Source of the DNA: Kineosporia sp. NBRC 101731
GTDB taxonomy: Bacteria; Actinomycetota; Actinomycetes; Actinomycetales; Kineosporiaceae
Direction: 5' to 3'
DNA: 64,000 nucleotides
Assembly (NCBI RefSeq): GCF_030269305.1
Contig: NZ_BSTC01000003.1
Coordinates: 310,001-374,000, forward strand
Shown here: positions 1 through 8,672 of the stretch, one piece after another
Layout: the number at the start of each line of letters is the position of its first letter
Numbering within the stretch: the first letter of the stretch is position 1
Notes under the pieces: generated by a model
Databases searched by the model: none
The model's input: only the letters and a program-made list of their open reading frames with translations
Told to the model about the DNA's origin: nothing
Made by a program: the position numbers and the translations under genes

Positions 1-3000
1 CGTTCACTGCTCCCGCACCTGACCGGGCTGGGCCGGCCCGCGGACACCCAGGTGGCCAACCTCGCGAGCAACGTGATGGTGCGCTCATTCCTGAAGGAGA
101 TCACCCGCGGTGAGTACCAGACCGGACAGCTCTTCGAGCCCGGCCTGATCTCGCACCGGGTCGGGGGTCTGGACATCGCCGCCACGCTGGGAACCTCGGT
201 GTACGCCGGGGCCACCGCCGACCAGTTCACCGCTGGGGCGATCCAGCTGTGGCTGTCCCAGGCCCAGCACTCGCAGTCGGTGCAGAAGTCGTGGCGGTAC
301 GGCGCCGGTGTCCGTCTCGGCGGTGCGGTGAACGACGGCAGCGCGGTCGGTTCGGTGTCGGGTGAGGTGGGCGTTTCGGGCAGTACCGGGGTCAGCACGG
401 GCACCAGCACGTCGCGCACCGGCGGCAAGGAGATCCTTCCGCTCAGCTTCCACACGGCCTACATGTTCGCGGCGCCGGTGACGTTCGACGTGGGTGGCGT
501 GGAGCAGAAGGACGGGAAGTTCGTGCGGCGCACGGTCACCTCCGACAGCCACATCCTGCCGCCGCGCACCATGATGTATCTGCTGCCCGAGCCCAGGGCG
601 CTGGCGGCCTACGGCCGTGACCAGGTGCCGATTCCGGTCGAGAAGGTTCGCGAGGCCCTGAACCGCTGGCGCAGGGAAGACCACCTCGGCCTGCGGGACG
701 ACGAGATCACCGCGGTGATCGACCGTTTCGAGCGGGAGGCCGCCGGGCACGCCGACGCCACGGCGATCGGCCGGGAGATCGCCCAGCACCGCCTGCGCAC
801 CCACCGCGGGATCCTGGCCCGGCGTCTGGCCACGATCGGCCGCACCCTCGATGATCTCGTGATCCCGGAGTACCTGACCAAGGACGGGCCGAAGGCGTTC
901 GGGCACCACAGCATCGATGCGATGACCTTCAGTCCGGCGGCGTCGCGGTTGCCCGAAGGCGCGCAGGGTCCCGCCCCGGCCCCGGTACGGCCCCTGGACA
1001 TGCTGCACCGGGCCGTCGAGACGGTGGCTCCGGGACTGATCGGCCTGCGCCGCGCCGACTGGCCCACCGAGCAGCTCCCGGAGGTCTGGTACCGCCGGAT
1101 CGTCGGGGACAAACCGGTTCTGGGACGGCTCGCGAACGGTATCGACGTGCTCAGCGCACTGGTCTCCGGCGACCGGGAGCAGGCGATGAGTGAAGACCTG
1201 ATGCATGCCGACGGCGTCTCGTTCTACCTGGTGAACAGGATCCCGAGCGGTCTGGGCGCGGACGTGGTCGAGCTGAACCTGAAGCTGAAGCTGAAATCTT
1301 CCCCCAAGATCACCGGGTACGGGCCGAAACACGGCCTGGAGAACTACGAGCACCAGTACGCCGGTACGAGTGCGTCGACGGGACAGTCCTCCTCGATCGG
1401 GTTCAGCGGCCCCCAGGCCGGGATCGGCGGTAAAGACGGAACTTCCGGCGGGGTCGCGCCGGCCCTGGGGGCCGGCCAGGGCCGCAGCATCACGCGCAGC
1501 GATCAGGTCACCCAGGAACGCACGGTCTACGACTGGTCGAGCGGTTACAAGGCCGAGGCCGACGTCGAACTGGTCATCGGTACCCGGCGGCTGAACCTGG
1601 CGAACAGCCCGTTCAGCAAAATCATCGCGTTCATCGACCGCTGGGCAGCCGGTACACCCGGCAATGTCATCACCAGGTTCGACGGCAGGGTCGTGCTGAA
1701 TCTGCCGGCTTCGCTGGTGGAGGGCCGAAAGGTCCAGGAACCGGTGGACCTGAGCGACCTGGCCCCGCTCCCACAGCTGCCCGGTGACACCTACCTGGCC
1801 GCCGCCTTCATGGACGACGCCGTGCGCCGGGCCTGGGAACTGCTGGGGCGGATGTTCGGCCCGGAGGCCAACGACCAGAACGTCCGCTCGTCGATCACGT
1901 TGCAACAGCTGCTCTCCCGGAGCCATCTGAAGAATCACGTGCTACAGGCAGTCGGTGGGAAACGCCACACGCTGATGGAGAAGGTCTTCCTGCCCGGCCG
2001 TCCCGGGCGGACGGGAAGCCTTTTCCTGCAGGGCGAACTGCATCACCTTCAGCTCGTGCAGGAACTGCCGGAGAACACCGGCACGGGACGTTACGCGAAG
2101 CACCAGATCGGCACGGGCGTCAGCAGTAACGCCAGCCTGTGGGCCATGTCGCTGAGCGCCACGATGGGGCAGTCGGGCGACGTGGTGGAAAAGTTCGCCG
2201 GGGCCTCGGGCGGCACCGGGGCCAACCTGCTGCGGTCCCAGGGCGAGGGTGCCTCAGCCACGAACGCGCACCGGTCCGAACAACATGCCAAGGAACAAGG
2301 ACCGGTCGTGCTGGTCAAGATGGCCTTCAAGGGGGCGCTCGAGGGGACGATCGACGGGGAGAAGGGCACGCTGCGCTCCGATCCGTTCGTCGGGGAGCTG
2401 TACGCGGAGATGTTCCGGGCCGAGTACGAGGCCATGCTCCGGGAGATGGAGCAGCGCCGGCCGGAACCGGACGGGACACTCACCGCAGGGCCGTCGGCCG
2501 GGGAGAACACGCCCAGGTACCACCTGGACGAGCTGCTGTCCCGGGCCGCCGAACAGCACGACGACGACCTGGCCCGGGCCCACGACGTGGCGCGTTACCT
2601 GATCATGCACGCCCGCGCGCCGCACGTGGTGCTGACCTCTTCGGCGGCCCACCAGGTGTACGAGAACCACGTCGCCACCGTGCGCTGGGCCCGCAACCAC
2701 CTGCGGGAGGAGGGGTCCGCCGGGGCGCAGGCGCTGCGTCGCATCGAGGGCGCGAGCTGGCAGATCCTGCAGGTCATGCTCGGTACCCCGGCGCCGGCAC
2801 AGATCGCGGCCGTGGCCGACCTCAATAACCATCTGCAGCAGGCGGTCACGCGGCAGGTCCCGGGAATCCAGCTGCCATCGGGGCTGACGGCCGTCGGTCG
2901 TGACCCGGAGCGGATCGTGCGTGTCATCGCCCAGGACGCGGCCCGGGCGATCGATCTGGAGTACACCACCGCCGACGGCACGGTGACCCGCTACCGCTTC

Positions 3001-6000
3001 GATCGCCGTGGAAAGCAGATCGGCCAGGCCGAAACCATTGCGCCGCAGACTGGTCCGGCGCAGTCGGGACCTCTTGGCCTGCCTCCGCTGGACATCGCCG
3101 GACTCATGTCCGAGCCGCTGGCGCTGGCTGCCGAGCACTGGTCGGCGGTGGCCACGGTGGACGAGGGTTGGGCGGAGATCTCCGAGGAGGTACCCGGGCC
3201 GGATCTGTCCGAGGACCGTCGGCCGCGGGTGCTCGTGGAGCAACGGCGAGGGCTGTCGCAGGAGCGGCGCCGGGAACTGTCCGAGGAGCGCCGGCCGCCG
3301 TTGAGCGGCCGGCGCCGGCTGGGGCCCGCCAGACAGTCGAAACTGCACGACGCGTCCTCGGTGGTGCCGATCTACACGGTGCCGGAGCAGCAGGGCGAGA
3401 ACGGTACCCCGGTCGATGTGCTGCCCGTGAGCGTCCGTTTCGCGGCGAGCGTCACGGAGCTGGACGGGATGACCGAGGCGCAGGTCGACATCATGGCCCA
3501 CGCGGCCATCCAGGAGGTCAGGAACCTCCAGGCTCAGGGACACAGTGTGATGGTGGTGCTCGAGGCGGTGGGCAGCCAGGGGCAAGGTCGGCGCACGACC
3601 AGTCGTGCCGAGGCCCGGTTGCAGCAGGTGGGTGACCGGATGCGGCCGCAGGTGGAGTCGCAGGCAGACCCGGACCAGCTGCGATGGACCGCCATCGTCC
3701 ACGAGCCTCCCGTGGCCGGCCTGTCCGAGAACGCGGTCAGGGTGCGTGTAGAGCCGGACCACCCGACCCGGCCGGTGACCCCCGTACCCACGCCCCCGGA
3801 CCCGGGCTCCGACGGGGAAGCGGGACCGTCCGGAACGTCGAGGCAGCCCGGCCTGTCGGGCGGTTCCCGCGTGGATGGTGGCCCGACAGCGACTCCAGGA
3901 GCGTCGTCCTCCAGCAGCCCGGCCATGCCACCGTCACCGCGCAGCTCCGATGCGGTCCTGACCCTGGTCAACGGTGAGCAGTGGTCAGCAGCCGACCCGG
4001 ATGCCGGGGCGGTGACTCCGGCCATGCAAGAGATGGCCACCGACGGAATGTTCCACGACTACCGCAACCTGGATGAATTCCGGGCCCACGCCGAGAAACG
4101 CACCGACTACCTCGGAAATCTCCCGGCCCGCAACGGCCGGGCCCGGGTCTGGGTCCGGTTCAATCCGAAGGTTCCCAACGTGATCGGCGAGGACCACACC
4201 GGGGTTGACCTTTTCGATATTCTTCAGGCAGTGGACTCGCGCAGCTTCGTCTACGAGATGTTCCCCAAGGACGACCTGTCCGGATACCCGCAGACCCTTG
4301 ATGTGTTCCGGCAGATGAACGAGCACCGCTGGGAATCGGTGCTGGATTCGCCGACTGCTTCGCAGATCCGTGGTTTCGGCGGTGAGTCGCTCTACCCGAA
4401 GCTGGGTCTGGCCATGAACGAGGTGCTGAACATGGTGCGCTATCACGACCTGGAGCCCACCTACGGTGGTGCCTACGTGGAGAGTGCCCTGCAGAACCTG
4501 CTGAAGATCGGCTGGGTCTACGCCGGTGAGGCGAAGATGCCGACGCAGAACGGCCTGGCGGGTGAACTCGACGCCTTCATGGATGGTCTGGCGCCACGAG
4601 GCTACCTGCGCGAAAGTCTCCGGGCGCATGAGAACAGCATCGGTACAGATCATTTCGAGAAGAGCTTCCTTCCTGCGCTGACGGAATTCACGCAGACGTT
4701 TGTCGACGCCATGCGGGCCCGTCTGTCACAGGACACGGACCTCACCGCGGCCGACGTGCAGCGTCTGTCCGGCCTGGACGACAACACGATCTTCGATGAA
4801 TGGCGCAATCTTTCGCTCCTCGCGACCGCCCGGGTGGCAATCGACAATGAAGTTCGCTTCATCGGGATGGGCGGCGAACATGCCCAGTTCCTCCAGGATC
4901 AGGAGATCGACCGGAACGCTGAGGCCGAGATCTTCCGGATGGACGGCGCCCAGATGATCGCGTTCCGCGACCGCACCGAGATGATGACCCGGCACTCGGC
5001 GCCCGAGGACGACACCTTCTCGGACATCGATTTCGAGATGAGTTTCGCGGCCCCGGGCGGCGACAGCTCCGACGTCGGTACGGAGGATTCGTTCCCGGGT
5101 TACGCCGACCTTCCGGGTGGGAGCCGGGAAGCAGACGGCCGCAACGACACGCCGGCACCTCCGGACTGGTTCCTCGAACCGGTCAATCTGACTCCGGCCA
5201 CCGGTGAACGGATGACGCCCACGCAGGCCACGGCGGCCCTGACCGAGCTCGGCTGGCCGGAGAGCGTTGTGGACTCGGCTCGGGAATGGGCCTCCCGGCT
5301 CTATCCCCGGGGATTCCGGACGAAGCTCACTCTTGACGGAAGCCCCTGGCTGGCATCCGGTCTCGATGCTGTAGTGCTGGCCCAGTACCGTCACGGTCCC
5401 CAGACCGCCCGGGACGAGGCGGCCCGGCAGGCCGAGCGGGTGGGACGCCAGGAGGAGGCGCTTCCCGGCGGGTACGTGGGGTACGAGCTGGAGACCCGCA
5501 ACGGCTACCTGCAGCCGCCGGACGGTACCCCGACCCCCGATTTCAAGACCGTTCTCGTCCGCCATGACGACGTCGACCTGGTGGTCGATAAGTTCTCGCA
5601 CCTCCCGGGTCAGGAGGGAACACAGCGGCCGATCATCGAGATCGTGTCGAAGCGGGTTCAGACCCTGCCCGGTGAGAACGGACGCGGCCAAGCGGCCAGC
5701 CTCGCCACCCTGGACCTGGTCCTGGACCGTCTCGCCCGGGCCGCGGACGGCACCCGGCTCGGCGACCTGTTCACTCCCCGGGAGGGCTTCATCGTTCCCG
5801 ACCCGGCCATCAGATCCTGGAAATTCCGCCGTACCGCGGACGGGCTGGGAATCGGCCTGTATGCGCACTACTCGGTCGACACGCCTCTGTCATCGGTCTA
5901 CCAGACCCTGGAAGATGCTGTGCAACGGGCAGACCCGAGCCGGTTGAGAGTTCCCCGGGCCTTGCACATCCAGCAACTGGGCTTCGACTTCTCCGCCTTC

Positions 6001-7473
6001 GTCACCGGTGCCTACCTGGGGCAGCGCAATCCGGGGAATGACCGGGAACAGGTCGAGCGGGAAGCGTTGCGTCGCGAAGACGTAGCCATGTTGAGGGGGT
6101 ACCTCGCACTGGTGGTGCCTCATGTCGTGGCACCGGTCGTCGCGCTGCTGGAGGGAGTGTCGCTACCGAAGAATCTGCTGCTGGCTGCGTCCCGGCAGTC
6201 GCTGGCCGACATCGTCGCCGCGCTGCCGCGTGGGGTCCAGGACTTTTTGCAGAACAGTGCCCCGGCCTCCCGGGGGTACCTGCAGCATCTTCTGCACCGC
6301 TCCTTCCCCGAGCTAGAGGGCTGGTTGAGCGGAGAGCAGTACCGCAGTGTGCTCGACGTGGGCCTGAAGGATTTCAGCACCGGCGAGAGAAATCGTTTCA
6401 CCGTGGGTCAGTACCTGGACAATGCCTTGACGGCTGTGCCTGCCGTGCGGATACGCCCGTCCCAGGCCATCGACGTCGGTACCGACCTGGCCTTCCTCGG
6501 CACCGAGTCCAGTCTCGCCACAGTGGTTCTGGAGCTGCGCTACGACGGGCCGAGGTACGTCGACCAACACGCCGCGCGTCTGGAGGTGTCCCGACTCTCC
6601 GGCCTGACCCGGTGGATGTGGCAGCACGGGATGGCGGTGAAGTCTGGTGCCGCGGCCCACGGCGAGGTCTCCACCACGCTGAGTTTCTCTCGGGGGGAGG
6701 AACAACCGGATCTCGATCTGCGTGACTTCGCCCGGGCCGCGGCCACCGAAGTACGGCGTCATGACGCTTCGGGGCGGGCCGTCACGGTGCTGATCGAGGC
6801 CGGGGGAGGGGCCGATCTGAGGCATCTTCGGGCGTCCGGAAGCCGTTCCGACGGGCTCAGGGCCGACCAGTTGCTGCGGCGCGCCGATCAGCGCTCAGAC
6901 CAGGTGATGGCGGAGCTGGGGGCCTTGGTGCAGGACGACCTGGCTGCCACGCCGATGCTCGCCGGGCTGGTTCACTGGCAGGTCAGCGGCCCGCAAGATC
7001 TCGCGAACGACGTCGGGCACCGGCAGGTCCGGATCTCGGTGCTGCCGCATCCGGACGCTGCCGACCAGCCAGGGGTACAGGCCGTGCTACAGGTCCTGAC
7101 CCGTCCTGATGGCGACGCCTTCCTGGCTCATCTGCGGGAGGAGATCAATCAGCAGCCTTATCGGCAAGATCCGGAGCCCCAGGTCTTGACCGCTCTCGGC
7201 CTGATCACCCAGCGTAGTCCGCGCGCACTGCCGGGAGTCCTGGCGGCGTTGGGCCTCGGCCCGGGCCCGGTCCACTCCGAGCACGTCGCAGTGCGCTCCG
7301 CGCTGCTCCTGGCTCTGGCGGGCCAGTATCCCCTGGCTCTGGACGTCCTCGGCCGGGCCCGCCCGATCCTTGATGCCGGGACCGGCGGGCGCTGGACCGA
7401 CAGGCTCAGGGCCATGGCCGATGCCTATCCCGCATGGCGGCCGCAGATCGATTGGATACGGCAGCAGCTGTAG
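1..7473 (+). CDS. Giant modular protein, 5' end outside window (at least 2490 aa)
   Basis: The frame is open from base 1, so the GTG at 52 is probably internal. Function is not recognised. Three long modules in the first 760 residues each carry a Gly/Ser/Thr-rich stretch (near residues 110-130, 440-480 and 690-740) flanked by beta-like strands. Two later stretches (bases about 3410-3770 and 6670-7050) share a beta-alpha pattern with an R-A-x-x-R-x-x-x-V helix, weakly like OmpA/peptidoglycan-binding modules. Between them are a Pro/Ser/Gly-rich linker (bases 3760-3950) and a globular region containing GYELETR and IIEIVSK segments. No signal peptide can be judged because the N-terminus is missing. 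The following genes encode a lectin and other surface-type proteins, so a secreted or surface-exposed, effector-like role is inferred. Coding is certain; function is open. Confidence 0.9.
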   Translation, partial: RSLLPHLTGLGRPADTQVANLASNVMVRSFLKEITRGEYQTGQLFEPGLISHRVGGLDIAATLGTSVYAGATADQFTAGAIQLWLSQAQHSQSVQKSWRYGAGVRLGGAVNDGSAVGSVSGEVGVSGSTGVSTGTSTSRTGGKEILPLSFHTAYMFAAPVTFDVGGVEQKDGKFVRRTVTSDSHILPPRTMMYLLPEPRALAAYGRDQVPIPVEKVREALNRWRREDHLGLRDDEITAVIDRFEREAAGHADATAIGREIAQHRLRTHRGILARRLATIGRTLDDLVIPEYLTKDGPKAFGHHSIDAMTFSPAASRLPEGAQGPAPAPVRPLDMLHRAVETVAPGLIGLRRADWPTEQLPEVWYRRIVGDKPVLGRLANGIDVLSALVSGDREQAMSEDLMHADGVSFYLVNRIPSGLGADVVELNLKLKLKSSPKITGYGPKHGLENYEHQYAGTSASTGQSSSIGFSGPQAGIGGKDGTSGGVAPALGAGQGRSITRSDQVTQERTVYDWSSGYKAEADVELVIGTRRLNLANSPFSKIIAFIDRWAAGTPGNVITRFDGRVVLNLPASLVEGRKVQEPVDLSDLAPLPQLPGDTYLAAAFMDDAVRRAWELLGRMFGPEANDQNVRSSITLQQLLSRSHLKNHVLQAVGGKRHTLMEKVFLPGRPGRTGSLFLQGELHHLQLVQELPENTGTGRYAKHQIGTGVSSNASLWAMSLSATMGQSGDVVEKFAGASGGTGANLLRSQGEGASATNAHRSEQHAKEQGPVVLVKMAFKGALEGTIDGEKGTLRSDPFVGELYAEMFRAEYEAMLREMEQRRPEPDGTLTAGPSAGENTPRYHLDELLSRAAEQHDDDLARAHDVARYLIMHARAPHVVLTSSAAHQVYENHVATVRWARNHLREEGSAGAQALRRIEGASWQILQVMLGTPAPAQIAAVADLNNHLQQAVTRQVPGIQLPSGLTAVGRDPERIVRVIAQDAARAIDLEYTTADGTVTRYRFDRRGKQIGQAETIAPQTGPAQSGPLGLPPLDIAGLMSEPLALAAEHWSAVATVDEGWAEISEEVPGPDLSEDRRPRVLVEQRRGLSQERRRELSEERRPPLSGRRRLGPARQSKLHDASSVVPIYTVPEQQGENGTPVDVLPVSVRFAASVTELDGMTEAQVDIMAHAAIQEVRNLQAQGHSVMVVLEAVGSQGQGRRTTSRAEARLQQVGDRMRPQVESQADPDQLRWTAIVHEPPVAGLSENAVRVRVEPDHPTRPVTPVPTPPDPGSDGEAGPSGTSRQPGLSGGSRVDGGPTATPGASSSSSPAMPPSPRSSDAVLTLVNGEQWSAADPDAGAVTPAMQEMATDGMFHDYRNLDEFRAHAEKRTDYLGNLPARNGRARVWVRFNPKVPNVIGEDHTGVDLFDILQAVDSRSFVYEMFPKDDLSGYPQTLDVFRQMNEHRWESVLDSPTASQIRGFGGESLYPKLGLAMNEVLNMVRYHDLEPTYGGAYVESALQNLLKIGWVYAGEAKMPTQNGLAGELDAFMDGLAPRGYLRESLRAHENSIGTDHFEKSFLPALTEFTQTFVDAMRARLSQDTDLTAADVQRLSGLDDNTIFDEWRNLSLLATARVAIDNEVRFIGMGGEHAQFLQDQEIDRNAEAEIFRMDGAQMIAFRDRTEMMTRHSAPEDDTFSDIDFEMSFAAPGGDSSDVGTEDSFPGYADLPGGSREADGRNDTPAPPDWFLEPVNLTPATGERMTPTQATAALTELGWPESVVDSAREWASRLYPRGFRTKLTLDGSPWLASGLDAVVLAQYRHGPQTARDEAARQAERVGRQEEALPGGYVGYELETRNGYLQPPDGTPTPDFKTVLVRHDDVDLVVDKFSHLPGQEGTQRPIIEIVSKRVQTLPGENGRGQAASLATLDLVLDRLARAADGTRLGDLFTPREGFIVPDPAIRSWKFRRTADGLGIGLYAHYSVDTPLSSVYQTLEDAVQRADPSRLRVPRALHIQQLGFDFSAFVTGAYLGQRNPGNDREQVEREALRREDVAMLRGYLALVVPHVVAPVVALLEGVSLPKNLLLAASRQSLADIVAALPRGVQDFLQNSAPASRGYLQHLLHRSFPELEGWLSGEQYRSVLDVGLKDFSTGERNRFTVGQYLDNALTAVPAVRIRPSQAIDVGTDLAFLGTESSLATVVLELRYDGPRYVDQHAARLEVSRLSGLTRWMWQHGMAVKSGAAAHGEVSTTLSFSRGEEQPDLDLRDFARAAATEVRRHDASGRAVTVLIEAGGGADLRHLRASGSRSDGLRADQLLRRADQRSDQVMAELGALVQDDLAATPMLAGLVHWQVSGPQDLANDVGHRQVRISVLPHPDAADQPGVQAVLQVLTRPDGDAFLAHLREEINQQPYRQDPEPQVLTALGLITQRSPRALPGVLAALGLGPGPVHSEHVAVRSALLLALAGQYPLALDVLGRARPILDAGTGGRWTDRLRAMADAYPAWRPQIDWIRQQL

Positions 7474-7687
7474 TGCCCCCGTGCACCTGCTCCCAGGTGT
7501 GCAGCCGGGCACGTGCGTAGAGTGAGAGCCGGTAGCAGGTCCACCATGTGAGAAGCTTCATGCCCATTCGGGCGAATTTCTGCGCCCGGACCCTTCCGGA
7601 ACGTTCAGCGTTGAACCAAGGTTGCCCCGCAATGCTGATATGGACGGTGCCGTACGGTCCGTTCACCCAGGGTAGGAGAGAAGACCC

Positions 7688-8635
7688 ATGGCCCAGGACA
7701 CCCCGGGACCAGGCTCCGACGACACGGACGCCGGTCAGATTCCCCGGGGGGCCGCCCTACCCCGGCTGAGCGCCGACGACGTCCCCGAGGTCCGCCCCTC
7801 CGGTGTCGTCGCGCCCGACGCGTCCCCGGTGCTGGTGCTGGAAGACACGCCCACGACGCCACCCCCGGCGGAGTCGGAGACCACGGTCGTCCCGCGGTCG
7901 GAGCGGACGAAGAAGCCGCTGAACCGCCCGCTGATCGGCGGCGCGGTGGCCGTGGTCGTCGTGGTCGCCGCCCTCGGCCTGGTCGTTCCCCGCCTGATGA
8001 ACAACGATGCCGACACCACCCTGTCCATGCCGGACGGCGGTTCGGACGTCGTCATCCCGCAGGACCCCAGCCCCACGCCGACCACGCCCGCTCCCTCACC
8101 CACGAAGACCAAGGGCGACAAGAGCGGGACGAAGGACGCGGAGAAGGCCCCCGTCAAGCACACCACCAGCACGACCGCGGCGACCACGTCCGCCGCCCCG
8201 GGCGGCTCGAGCGGCTCGGGCAAGGGTGACACCCAGGGGTCGGGAGCATCGGGTGGCACCGGCTCGACCCGGACCAGTTCCAGTACCACCACCACGACCA
8301 CGAAGGCGGCCGAGATCGACTGGGGCACCTACGTGGTGCACGGTGGCGGCACGGTGGGCAAGGGCGAGTACTGGGAGACCAACCGGATCAAGTTCGGTCT
8401 CAGCTCCGGTGGCCGGCCCGTGCTCATCGACGAGAACGGCAAGACCGTCTGGTCGGCCGACGCCACGGGTGACTCGCTGGCCTTCCAGGGTGACGGCAAC
8501 CTGGTGCTGTATTCCGGTAGCGACTATGTCTGGGCCACCGCCACCATGGACCAGCCGGGTGCGATCCTCACCCTCCAGGCCGACGGCAACGTGACCATCG
8601 CGCTGAACAACACGGCTCTCTGGTCGGCTCGCTGA
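7688..8635 (+). CDS. Membrane-anchored bulb-type (mannose-binding) lectin-domain protein
   Basis: This 315-aa protein has a cytosolic Pro/Asp-rich N-terminus, one transmembrane helix near residues 80-102 (Val/Ala-rich), a long Pro/Thr/Ser/Gly linker to about residue 208, and a C-terminal beta-prism domain. That domain contains QGDGNLVLY at about residues 267-275, matching the QxDxNxVxY sugar-binding signature of B-lectins, and a weaker second copy, QADGNVTIA. The topology puts the lectin outside the cell on a flexible stalk. The ATG at 7688 has a good ribosome-binding site (AGGAGAGAAG). It lies 214 bp after the giant gene and 37 bp before the next gene, so an operon is likely. The sugar ligand cannot be read from the sequence. 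Confidence 0.85.
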   Translation: MAQDTPGPGSDDTDAGQIPRGAALPRLSADDVPEVRPSGVVAPDASPVLVLEDTPTTPPPAESETTVVPRSERTKKPLNRPLIGGAVAVVVVVAALGLVVPRLMNNDADTTLSMPDGGSDVVIPQDPSPTPTTPAPSPTKTKGDKSGTKDAEKAPVKHTTSTTAATTSAAPGGSSGSGKGDTQGSGASGGTGSTRTSSSTTTTTTKAAEIDWGTYVVHGGGTVGKGEYWETNRIKFGLSSGGRPVLIDENGKTVWSADATGDSLAFQGDGNLVLYSGSDYVWATATMDQPGAILTLQADGNVTIALNNTALWSAR

Positions 8636-8672
8636 GCCGGGCCCGAGCCGAATCAGAGAGGGCACGAGACGT

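Noticed and set aside
85-1938. Long minus-strand frames opposite the giant gene (also around 2254-3762 and 4726-5868)
   Set aside because: All lie within one continuous + strand coding region and have antisense-type composition.
7479-7503. Weak hairpin after the giant gene
   Set aside because: The stem of about 5-7 bp is bulged and short compared with the other terminators in the window.
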